A DNA stretch of 64,000 nucleotides from Symsagittifera roscoffensis (lineage: Eukaryota; Xenacoelomorpha; Acoela; Convolutidae): assembly GCF_963678635.1 (NCBI RefSeq), contig NC_087065.1, positions 54,278,397 through 54,342,396 of the forward strand, written 5' to 3'. The notes under the pieces were generated by a model that was given only the letters and a program-made list of their open reading frames with translations, did not search any database and was not told the DNA's origin. Positions 38,201-45,973 of the stretch are shown here, piece after piece. The position numbers and the translations under genes were made by a program. The stretch's first letter is position 1. Each line of letters starts with the position of its first letter.

Positions 38201-41200
38201 ACAACTTAGAATCTTCGGAACCTGCATATATTTATTTGTGTATTAAAATTTTTTCAAAAAATTTACGGGACCAATGCTTAATACTCGCAGCTATTGAAAA
38301 CTTATTTAATACCTGAAAGTGACGAGTAATGAGCACCGAGTGCTTTCCACCGAGACTGATTTTGGTCACATTTCTCGCGCCCAAGGACTTCACCAATGTG
38401 GGCGCACTCCTGAAAAAAACTGAAGCTCACTTTTGAAGCAGTATCAAAAGAATCATAAATATTCCAGTTCAATTAAATCATTTAAAAAAGAGATTTTTCA
38501 GATTAATATTATTTCATCAAAAATCACTAGTTAGTTTAAATTGCAATCATTAAACATAATTATAAATTCACATTTTCATTCGCAGGTCAATTTGGGTTTT
38601 TCCGCAATTGTATTTTGCAGGAATTCGATTTTTGGAATAACTGCACGTAGAATTAAATGATAAGAGGGCTAGTCTCATGTCAGATAATTTCCAATCAATC
38701 ATCAGCCTTAACACTCTTCGAAACTCTGAAAGATTTCCATGTTTTCTTTACATGCAAATTTTAAAAAATGGTTAAAAAAATGATTCCAGATTGTTTAAAA
38801 CAAAAATTCTGCTTTTGGGGTCTTTCATTATGCGGAACTTCACTATATGATAGCACTCACCTAGCTTTATTATCTCCCAGTCCTAACTGGAAGTACTCGT
38901 TCTCTCCCCACGTGAACACTTCCGTGGATTTGCCAGTCACACGTTGGTAGGACCCTGGATGCTTCGACCCACCTAAGGCCCCTCCCCCTGCCCCACTTCC
39001 GCCCATGAAGCCAGAGTCATCCTCGCTCAAGCTGCTCAAACTAGTTCTAAACACAACCCAGTTGTCACTTACTTAATTTACAGTGAGTTATAGTTTTGTT
39101 GTTAGATGAAGACTGTGTTGTTTCTCTGGTTAAACATCCTCTAATTGCAGGATTTTTCAAATGATCGTTCCTTTTTTTCATGTTTTGATTTCCACTGAAA
39201 AACTTCAACAAACATCAACTTTCCATTTAAAAAAAACAGATGGAAACTCTCTTTTCTAGACTGATTCTAGCCAAAAAAAATTCTTCGAGTGACTCTTTAT
39301 GATTCTAATTTAACAAATCAATGCTAAAAAAAACAGAGAGGCGAAGCAGAGCTTCGAGCCGCTTGCGATACAACAAAAACAATTTAAAAACGCGATTCAA
39401 CAAAAACCTTTTAAAAACATAAGAAGTCGAAAACAACAAAAAAATATCGAAACAAAAACTAGTATAAACAAAACTTTCCTATGACTCGATAAAAACAACT
39501 AGTGGCCTAACTAAAGCTAGAGGTAATTAATTGATAACTTTTGAATTTGATATGATGATGCGGTATTAAAAATTGTAAGAATTTGGAATTTTCCCAACGA
39601 CGTAACAATTCTCGTCCAAAAATTGAGGAGTCGCCGCATCTGCAGGAAAATTTCTCGGAACCAGCTATGTTGATGGAACCCTTCATCTAAGATTTGATAG
39701 GGTAGTTTTTCAGAAATGTCAAAAGGTTTCGTTAGAAAATTGTAAAAAACGGTCACAATTTCAAAAACTTCTTTTTTCGAAATCTGTATTTTGTTCGCTA
39801 AAAGTATACCGAGGCTGCTTCAAAAGATTCCCAAAACCGGGTTTCTCGATTGACCGCTTAACCTGAGAATTGGCAGGGTAGTTTTCGAAAGTCAAAAAAG
39901 TTTTCTAAAAAACAGTCAAATTTCAAAACTCTGACTTTTTGGTGTCAATTTATTTTTCCTAAATGATAATGGGCAGAATCGAATCTAGAAACTTAGATTT
40001 GTGAGTATAATTTTTGAGAAAATCAAACTTTCAAAAATCGCATTAAAAACAAATATTGACTTTTCGGAGAATCATAAATTTTTTGTAACAAAAATTGGGG
40101 GTAGCCGTATATGCAGAGGAGATTCACGCAATCTGTTTTTCGATTCAATCCAAAACTCAAATATGGGAGGCTAGTTCGAGGAAAATCAAGACCTTTTCCG
40201 AGGGCCACAATTTCGTGTCAAAAAAATTGGGCGTCGTCGCGTATGCAAAGAAACTTTCCATAACTCATTTTTGTGATTGAACCCAAAATCTATGACATGG
40301 AAAACGAGTTTTTAATAGAAAAATCAAAGATATTAAAAACGGTCAAAATCAAAAATTTTACTTCCGAGAACGATTACTTTTTGTGAAAAAAAATTATGCG
40401 TGGCCGCTAATGCAGTGGAGTTTAAGTGGTGGATCTTTAGCTCTGCCCTTTATCTCCATTAAACCCACTATAAAATTTGCGAGGGTAGTTTTTGAGAAAC
40501 CGAAAAGAATTTAAAAAATCAAATAATCGCCCAAAGAATTTTTCGAAGACTGTAGACAGAGGGGTTAAGTAAAAAGAGACTAGAGGGTAGGAAGGCACAC
40601 AGGGGAGTGAACGGTCTTTCCATTCAGATACCATCTTTTTAAAAATCGGTAGAATAATTTTGAGCAGACAAACGAAAGCCGGCGAAACTTGAACAAACAG
40701 ACGAAAATCTGAAAAATCATTTTGACCGGAATAAGATTTTCAATTGCACACATGCTGAAAAAAAAAATGTCCGACTGGGACTCGAACCACAGACCTCAAA
40801 GGCGACGTCCTTGCCTCTTGGCCAAAGGGGAATAAATCTCGAAGTTAACATTCAACCGTGAATAAAGTTGAAAAATTGTAAGAGAAGATTTTTAAGGGGA
40901 CAAAAGTCTAGTTCCCGATTACAAGTTGTCAAAAATTATATCCAGCAACATCAATTCACAGTCTTCTTGAAAAATGTCTGCTTCGAGTATTTGAGACGAC
41001 ATTAAAACTAAGCAAACTACCATCGAAACGAGAATAAACCATTGCAAAACTAAAATTTAAATAGATAAGGTCAACCATTTCAAGCCAGCACCTCAAACTT
41101 CAACAAAAATCTTTACTGGAAAGAATTCTGCCACCGAAAATTACCGAAAATTCTGCCACCGAAAGAACTCTGCCACCGAAAATTACTAAAATAGCGTATC

Positions 41201-44200
41201 CAGTGAAAGCATCAAAACAAAAACAGAGGTGGAGGTACGTGTTTAATATTGAATGGGTTTGCTTTACTAATGCGGCACGAAAAATTTGATTTCAAAAATC
41301 GGACTTGGCCTAAAACCTTAGTTGTTTCTCTACTGAAATAAGTGAGAAGACTAAGAAATTTTGAGATTATCCATTTTCGCAAGAAGATAAAAAAATTTTT
41401 ACAAAAAAATTAAGGAATCGCTGCTCCTGCAGGAACAATTATCGCAACCCGTTCTTTCAATGGAACTTTTCATCTCAGATTTGATTGTGTAACTTTTAAG
41501 AAAATTCTAAAATTTCTAAAACTAAAAACAAATGGTCGAAGGTTCTAGAAAATGTTCAAAAGACTTTCTAGAATCCATAACATTTTTCTGCAAAAAGCAG
41601 TTTATGGCCTCTTAAGCACAAAAAAATTCAATGCCGGCTTTCTCGATTGAAAACAACCTGAGAATCGGCCCGGTAGTTTTCGCGTAAAGTCAATTAGTTA
41701 AACGCCATAACTTTTTTTTTCTCAATCAAACTGGGCATAGCCAATTCTTAACGTAAGCTTTCAAAAACATTTGTTTAAATTAAACCTTTGATATCAGATT
41801 TGGTAGGATAGCTTGCGAGAAAAGTACGAAAAACAGAAAACAAAACGGAGAAAAGTCCAAAAAACGGTCAACATTAAAAAAAATTGACATTTCCGAGAAT
41901 CATAGCTTTTTAAGTAGAAAAATAGGGCTTAGCCACCTATGCAGAAAGAATTTACGCAACCTATGATTTCGACTGAACCCAAAATTTCAGATTTGGTAGG
42001 GTAGTTTTCGAGACAAAAATTACCAAAACACTTTCGTAAAAACAGTCCAAAAATAAAAATCTTCGAGGGTCATAACTTTTGGTATCAGAAAAATTGGGGT
42101 GAATTCGCATAAAAAAACGATCCCAGATTCTTAGATATGACAGGGATATTTTCGAGATTATTCGAAAAGTTGAAAAAACGTCGAAAAAAAACAAACAAAA
42201 CTGACTTTTCCGAGGGTGATAACTTTTTGTGCAAAAAAAAATTGCGAGTGACCGCTAATGCATGGGAGCTACTCAGTTCCCGTCAGCTCTACTGAACCCA
42301 CAACATCATATTTACGAGGTTAGTTTTCGAGAAAAATCGAAAAGATTCACAAAACGGTCAAAATCAAAAATTTGACTATTCCGAGGGCCATAACATTATG
42401 CGCAAAAAAATTCGGTCGTAGCCACTTATGCAGGGGAGCTTTTCCAAACAGTTCAGTTCATTGAAACCAAAAACTCATATTTGAGATTACCCCCTCTCAA
42501 ATATGAGTTTTTTTCTGAAAATCAGCATAAGTTTCTGAGAAAAACTAAAATTTTTGCAAAAAGTGGAAAGTAATTTGCAAAACAAAAGAAATGAAATCGA
42601 TTGGTAAATATACAACGAACTTGAAAAGTGCGGAGGGGAGTGCTAAAATTGGGTTTATCTAGAAGCGGCGAAATATCAGATCATAAAGCCAATGAAAAAT
42701 AGGCCGAAATAATTTTGGCCAAGGAATTTTCTTATAGCGAAACAACAACAAAAACAAAGAAGGAAATACGAAGTCAAGGTAAAATAACAAAACGTATGCG
42801 TAAATCATACTTTAAAAACAAAATTGAAGAAAAATGCGCGAATAAAAAAAACAATTCCAAGATGTGACAACTAAGCCAACAGATAAGCAGGTCCTGGTCA
42901 GATTCGAACGCATGACCATTGCCGTCTTCGCTATTTTCGTCCTTAATTGTCCGGGAACGCTAAGAAATTTAAATACATTAAGAAACAAGGAAGAGAAGAG
43001 CCCAGACGTCCAGATGAGTCCAGTGGCCAAAGCTATTTACGGGAAAAAAGGTCTAGTGTCCAGTACCCGGTTCCAGTGTTTACGGGATGAGTCCAGATGA
43101 GTCCAGTGGACAAAGTTGTTTACGGGAAAAACCCAGTGTCTAGTACCCGATTGCAATACCCTTGCTGATAGCAAGTGTAATAAGTTTAATCGAAAAGTCT
43201 CAGGGTGATAAAAACCACAGATAAGAGTCCTAACTTTCTTAATCCTTTCCTTGTTAGACTGGACACTCTATTGGTCACTCTGATGAATGAACTCCCCGTA
43301 TTGGACAGAAACTCTGCCGTGTCCTGGGCGATGGAACCCGACTTCACGAACGGATTCTTCAGTTTCCTCCTCGTGGAACCCTTGGGCGGATGTGAAGCCA
43401 CAGCCGAGTTCTGAATGTTTCCAACAATCGCACTCGTGTCCTGCTCGGCCAGCTGACTGTCGCTCCGCTTCGTGCTTCCGGAGTGCTCGAAACGGGCATT
43501 GATGTCTTCCAAAAGCGACTTGGCTCTGTCTTTTGATTCGTTTATGAGAATACTTTGGGTTCTGGACCTGTCAGCAGGTCTGCCTCCTGACGTATAATCT
43601 CGCCATTGCGCATTGACATCCATCTGCGCTTCTTTGTGTAAAAAATTTCGAATAGTATCAGGGTTCAAGTCGAATCTTCTAGCTGTGGATTTGTATCCAT
43701 CACAATCGACATTTTCCGACAAGCTAGAAAACTTCTTACCAATATGGTCCAACTCTTCTTCCGAGCTCGAATTTTGAATGTTTTTACCATCTAATCCTGT
43801 TTCCGAATTTCTTCTAGAACTTTCCAAACTAGTCTTGTCCGGCGATCCCAACGCCAAAATTCCAGTGTTACCCAGTGAAAAAACACCCTCGTCGGCACAA
43901 TCTTCAAGCACTGATGAGGTGTTTAGAGACAAAACATTGTGATTACAATGGGGACAACTGCCAGCAACCAGAGAGTAGCTTTGGCCAGAGGAGTCGGAGA
44001 CACTTGATCTGGAAGGTGAAGGCTGAATCACAGACGAAGGCCGCGATCCAGACTCAGATCCAACTGCTGAAGACGCCTGCTTGCTCTGAAAACCACAAAA
44101 AAAACACTGCTCAAAGTCAAGCTCCTGTTTCGAGTGATCAATTTTTACTTGCATTTTATTGCTCTGGAAAACTATGGCTTTACAGACCTCAGCTTTTATT

Positions 44201-45023
44201 TCGAGCAACATCTTCTCAAATAAAATATCAGACTCACCAATAAATATCTATTATCGCTTTGGTATCATTTAAACATCGCATCAGTTTTATTTCGTAAATT
44301 TTCTTATTGTATCAGATGCTTTTCGTTGTTTTTTACACTTTCAAGACTGCCAAAAATAAATGTTACCTTTTCACATAGAGCTGCACTATGATTTGCGCCA
44401 GCTGCAACTGCTACTATTTTCGCTCCGACTAACTCCTCGACGACCTTAGGCTGACAGCTGTTTGTTCTCAGTCCATTTTGGGGCGAACTTCCCCAGCCCC
44501 ATAATTTTGAGTCTTCGCCAATCGCCAACGTGTGCTTATCTCCCGCCACTACCTCTATTATCTTCGGGTCGTCGTCCGGTGGAACGACGCCTTTACATTT
44601 TATGCACACCAAACCTGGATCTGTGAACTTGACAAAAGTCGGCGCCTGGACATCTTTGTCAAAAACTCCTGTGCCACATTGGCCAAATTCGGAACTACCC
44701 CAGGTGAATAACTCGCCGTATACAGTACACGCAGTGCTATGAACTCCACCACATGCTATTGACGAAATGCCCTTCCCGAGAAGAGCCGTGACAAGCATAG
44801 GCTCTACCGCCACTTCACACCTCTCGATTCCGAGTTGTCGTCGATTGTTGGAGCCGACAGCGTACACCTCCTGGTCCGATGTCAAAAACATAACATGCCG
44901 TGCACCTATTGAGACTTTGAGTACATTTTTACTCTCTAGAATTCGGTAAGATTTTGGCGAAGTGTTCTCGCCGTATCCCTTCCATAGTACTAATTGTTTC
45001 TTCCGATCGGACGCAGAACTCAT
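16853..45023 (-). CDS. ALS2: Alsin (ALS2) N-terminal part: RCC1-like propeller and DH domain; nine exons, 3' part not in window
   Basis: Nine minus-strand exons (listed separately) join with consistent phases into 2979 nt, 993 residues, open throughout. Order: RCC1-like repeats (residues 1-219), a Ser-rich linker with a C-P-H-C motif (220-502), more RCC1-like repeats (503-684), a bridge (685-744), then a Dbl-homology (DH) domain (about 780-985). This is the arrangement of alsin, a guanine-nucleotide exchange factor for Rab5 and Rac that acts in endosome fusion and trafficking. The last exon is the best evidence: its P-I-S-R-x3-Y-x3-L-A-K-L-A-x-C and Q-R-K-Q-A-E stretches match the alsin DH region in order and spacing. 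The family continues with PH, MORN repeats and VPS9; none of these is found left of 16853. The ATG at 45023 is directly preceded by TTTTTCAG, so a 5' intron or trans-splicing is likely. The introns hold two tandem arrays and many repeats. Confidence 0.85.
17231..17282 (-). repeat. 21-bp tandem repeat at the alsin exon 9 acceptor
   Basis: About two and a half copies of ACAAAACAAAACCTTCAAC (plus strand). On the minus strand this gives a T-rich tract ending directly at the acceptor of exon 9, so it probably serves as the polypyrimidine tract. Confidence 0.75.
17283..17530 (+). mobile_element. tRNA-derived SINE
   Basis: The head has an A-box-like GCGGTGAAGTGGTTACG and a B-box-like GATGTTCGAGGCCC at tRNA spacing. 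A non-tRNA body follows (AACAGCGGTTCGCCGTGATG; GGTCCCATCCCTCGTGG) and it fades into an AAC/AAAC-rich end. It sits in alsin intron 8, 58 bp from exon 9 and antisense to the gene. Confidence 0.6.
17540..21469. other. Rest of alsin intron 8: no gene seen
   Basis: AT-rich, no exon-like coding on either strand. A family D block is at 19440-19700. A degraded tRNA-like patch is near 19930-19985, and GGGATTCGAATCCCTGA at 18120-18136 is a perfect short palindrome. Confidence 0.55.
21470..21662 (-). CDS. ALS2: Alsin exon 8 (DH domain)
   Basis: 193 nt from ACTTTAG|AC to AACAA|gtcagt. The next donor-like site (TCA|gtaata) would break the frame of exon 9, so gtcagt is preferred. Encodes DH helices with LLNSFCDLVDQTGKICALLI. 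Confidence 0.82.
21701..21800. repeat. 34-bp tandem repeat, three copies
   Basis: TGAATAGCCTTTACTGA is repeated at 21702, 21735 and 21769, followed by GACAAAAAA-type spacers. It starts about 40 bp upstream of alsin exon 8's acceptor on the gene strand. Confidence 0.85.
22160..22188. repeat. Perfect 11-bp inverted repeat
   Basis: TATGACCCATG and CATGGGTCATA flank a 7-base loop (AGCTTCA). It lies in alsin intron 7. No further function can be read. Confidence 0.8.
23605..23725. mobile_element. Fragment of the hAT-like MITE family
   Basis: Blocks GGGCATTTTTGGAAAATTTT, GTGCGTTTTTTTACG and CACCCCCAAGATTTAG correspond to those of the elements at 8380, 35812 and 47628. No ends are preserved. Confidence 0.5.
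25122..32285. repeat. Tandem array of four 1.8-2.2-kb units in alsin intron 7
   Basis: Units start at AAGTTCGTGTTACCTAACTG near 25122, 27063, 29248 and 31043 (spacings 1941, 2185 and 1795); the last is cut short and ends near 32285. Unit 2 is longer because a ~370-bp block (containing TAGCTCCTCCGGACCAGTC at 27657 and 28027) is duplicated inside it. Blocks 28040-29840 and 29835-31640 are nearly identical; other pairs differ by many substitutions and indels. Each unit carries GGTTCAAATCC (25588, 27523, 29687, 31482), a good Pol III B-box, and the motif CTCGCTCGCTTCACTCGCAC. Short frames of about 68 codons occur in units but shift between copies (an A9 versus A10 tract), so I do not call a gene. 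Confidence 0.92.
33141..33225. repeat. 40-bp tandem repeat, two copies
   Basis: TTTACTACCCCAAAGAAATT begins at 33141 and again at 33181, with one clear difference (TATATTTT versus TACATTTT). Confidence 0.85.
33502..33682 (-). CDS. ALS2: Alsin exon 7 (start of DH domain)
   Basis: 181 nt, phase 0 to 1. Contains NERNFFAHLRVIRDMIVKPF, the first DH helix pattern (E-x2-F/Y-x2-L-x3-x-x-x-I-x-x-P). Confidence 0.85.
34894..35071 (-). CDS. ALS2: Alsin exon 6 (bridge between propeller and DH)
   Basis: 178 nt, phase 2 to 0, ends GCAAAG|gtatat. Codes for an acidic, Ser/Thr/Gly-rich segment without a recognised domain. Placed by phase and flanking exons. Confidence 0.75.
35812..36040. mobile_element. hAT-like MITE, one end intact
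   Basis: Starts with the terminal motif CAGGGGCGGATCTAGGATTT, as in the complete element at 47628, then an A-rich core with GCACTTTTTGGAAAAAATTG and GCGCGCGCGTTCCCCCTC. The right part ends in GCAGGGGGTCGAATCCCTGA, not in the matching inverted terminus, so it is truncated or recombined. Lies in alsin intron 5. Confidence 0.65.
36313..36975. mobile_element. Composite repeat family (hairpin end plus short inverted termini), copy 1
   Basis: The left end has GAGGCAAAGCAGAGCGTCGC then CACCACTTGCGATAC; the right end has CTAGTACCGGTTGCAAAACA then GGCTATCGCAAGCG. The outer GCGATA.../...TATCGC words are inverted relative to each other. The foldback at 36501-36672 lies inside this copy. Confidence 0.55.
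36501..36672. repeat. Foldback: 66-bp arms, ~39-bp spacer
   Basis: The left arm (36501-36567) and right arm (36607-36672) are nearly perfect reverse complements. Key words are GCATCGTAGA, TTGCTCTGCGCAATTTTTTG and GGTTTATTTCT with their complements; only about four positions differ. A transcript through alsin intron 5 would form a long hairpin here. Confidence 0.92.
37399..37661 (-). CDS. ALS2: Alsin exon 5 (last RCC1-like repeat)
   Basis: 263 nt, phase 0 to 2. Begins with the RCC1 motif ILGFGSNEFGQLGHTATKF and continues through a GWDVGGGN-containing strand to PWDTQIMYLG at the end of the propeller. Confidence 0.83.
38313..38409 (-). CDS. ALS2: Alsin exon 4 (RCC1-like repeat)
   Basis: 97 nt between TTTCAG|GAG and TTTCAG|gtatta. 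Translates to a typical RCC1 strand pair (VTKISLGGKHSVLITRH). Too short to appear as a conventional ORF; supported by splice sites, phase and RCC1 match. Confidence 0.85.
38861..39046 (-). CDS. ALS2: Alsin exon 3 (RCC1-like repeat)
   Basis: 186 nt, entered in phase 2 and left in phase 2 at AAAGCTAG|gtgagt. Encodes a Gly-rich stretch, then an RCC1 blade motif EVFTWGENEYFQLGLGD. Confidence 0.85.
39339..39375. repeat. End of composite repeat family
   Basis: AGAGGCGAAGCAGAGCTTCG followed by a GCTTGCGATAC word, the same end as at 36313, 48531, 55673 and 59236. The opposite end is not seen nearby. Confidence 0.55.
40765..40835 (-). repeat. tRNA-derived SINE head inside the satellite array
   Basis: On the minus strand: TTGGCCAAGAGGCAAGGACG (A-box-like) and GTGGTTCGAGTCCCAG (B-box) at tRNA spacing. 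I do not see proper stems, so it is not called a tRNA gene. Confidence 0.5.
41123..41190. repeat. Short tandem repeat
   Basis: TTCTGCCACCGAAAATTAC and variants occur three times in a row with a period of 22-24 bp. Confidence 0.7.
42471..42510. repeat. Perfect 16-bp hairpin
   Basis: AAACTCATATTTGAGA (42471-42486) and its exact reverse complement (42495-42510) flank 8 bases. It lies at the right edge of the satellite array and incorporates the array's own CATATTTGAG word. Confidence 0.85.
42850..43175 (-). mobile_element. Composite repeat family copy with tRNA-like core
   Basis: The right end is CTAGTACCCGATTGCAATA (plus strand start CCAGTGTCTAG...) then CCCTTGCTGATAGCAAGTG. The inner part has GTCCTGGTCAGATTCGAACG, a minus-strand B-box of the tRNA-like core also present at 49430 and 49690. 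A short direct duplication (GAGTCCAGTGGNCAAAG at 43016 and 43096) lies inside. It adjoins alsin exon 2. Confidence 0.6.
43235..44085 (-). CDS. ALS2: Alsin exon 2 (Ser-rich linker)
   Basis: 851 nt from acceptor TTTTCAG|AGC to donor AA|gttagg (phase 2). Encodes a Ser/Asp-rich, low-conservation linker with a CPHC motif early on, matching a Cys pair at the same place in alsin, and a basic end (SSLTRKGLRK) before the second propeller half. Confidence 0.85.
44367..45023 (-). CDS. ALS2: Alsin exon 1 (first RCC1-like repeats)
   Basis: 219 codons, phase 0 end at AAAAG|gtaaca. RCC1 repeat hallmarks are visible: SIGARHVMFLTSDQEVYAVG, SSIACGGVHSTA..ELFTWG and EVVAGDKHTLAIGEDSKLWGWG (each shown in part). 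The start is set at the ATG next to the splice acceptor, not further upstream. Confidence 0.85.
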
Positions 45024-45811
45024 CTGAAAAAGCCCGAAAAATATCACCTAACAAACCCTGATTGTATGTTTCAGACAACACAAACTACTTGTATGACAGC
45101 CCATCCGGATTTTCAGGTGCTGTTATTTTTCATCAATACGAGGTTTTGTATGAGCTGCCGCATTATGCACTTTATGACTCATTTACAATCTGACGCACCA
45201 GAGAGTTATTAACGCCTGAACTCATAATTACGCCTTAATTCATAGATAGATCTATAACTTTTGCTAAGAGTGTCGAGGGACTTCCAAAAGATACCCTTAA
45301 GCTCCAAAACAACCATGTATTGTGATTTTTTCTACGCGATGTCAAACTTCAGACAAAATGGGCCAAAAATTCAGTTTTGCAAAACGTTTAGAACGTTTTG
45401 ATCATTAAAGTTGTTTGTAAATAAAGCAAAAACCATCCATGTATTCGTTTTTTATTTAATACTTGATGCAATTGATTTATGCTGTCTGAAACGCCTGGTA
45501 AATAGAACTTGTCTATTGGATATATTCGTACTTTTTAACAATCTATGTTCTACATTTAGCGATAAATTTAAGTTACTTCATGATACGGCCAGCTAACTAT
45601 GATTCGAACAACAAAGAATAACGACGATACCACGTCACTGGTTATTGCAATTCATGAAAATTAACTCAAAATTTCATGCTGCCCACAAAAGTTGTATCTT
45701 CTCATCCAAAAATGCTTGGGTCAAATATTTACAGAAAAACGAATCCATAATCCATGAGTTTGTAATTGTAAGTTAGTCAAATTCTAAAATCTGCACGATA
45801 ATTAAGTCACG
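45024..45811. promoter_or_regulatory. Divergent intergenic region between alsin and the RBJ-like gene
   Basis: 788 bp separate the two start codons, which point away from each other, so promoters for both must lie here or in unseen 5' exons. A minus-strand acceptor (TTTTTCAG) abuts the alsin ATG, and a plus-strand acceptor-like AAATATTTACAG ends at 45733. I see no clear TATA box or CpG-rich patch. Confidence 0.35.
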
Positions 45812-45973
45812 ATGGAGAAGCCAACAGCTGAGAACAGATTGGGAGACATATTTGAGCAGTGCAGCCAGGAGACCAAGTGTCTACAGTGGTTCAAAGTGGT
45901 CTTTGTGGGAGATTGTCACGTGGGCAAAACGAGCATCATCAAATCATTCTGCAAAGCCGAATTCAACTCCAAA
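45812..45973 (+). CDS. RBJ/DNAJC27-like: RBJ-like exon 1 (P-loop)
   Basis: 54 codons from ATG to AACTCCAAA|gtaaga. Carries the first beta strand and the P-loop VVFVGDCHVGKTSIIKSF after a ~27-residue leader. Confidence 0.85.

Larger units (their letters stand above)
39560..42520. repeat. Degenerate satellite-like array, 130-190-bp monomers, alsin intron 2
   Basis: A motif order recurs about 13 times. It runs: AAAATTGGG-type word, a GTAGCCGCNTATGCAG-type word, TTCGATTNAACCCAAAA, a GATTTGGTAGGGTAGTTTTC-type word, AAAACGGTCAAAAT, then a CCGAGGGTCATAACTTTTTG-type word. The 'GGTAG' landmark falls near 39701, 39876, 40169, 40483, 41671, 41806, 41999, 42143 and 42318, with weaker ones between. Monomers differ by 20-40% by eye. 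An unrelated segment (about 40650-41390) interrupts the array. Confidence 0.8.

Noticed and set aside
43875-44243. 122-codon plus-strand frame
   Set aside because: Opposite strand of alsin exon 2 and intron 1; no splice support.
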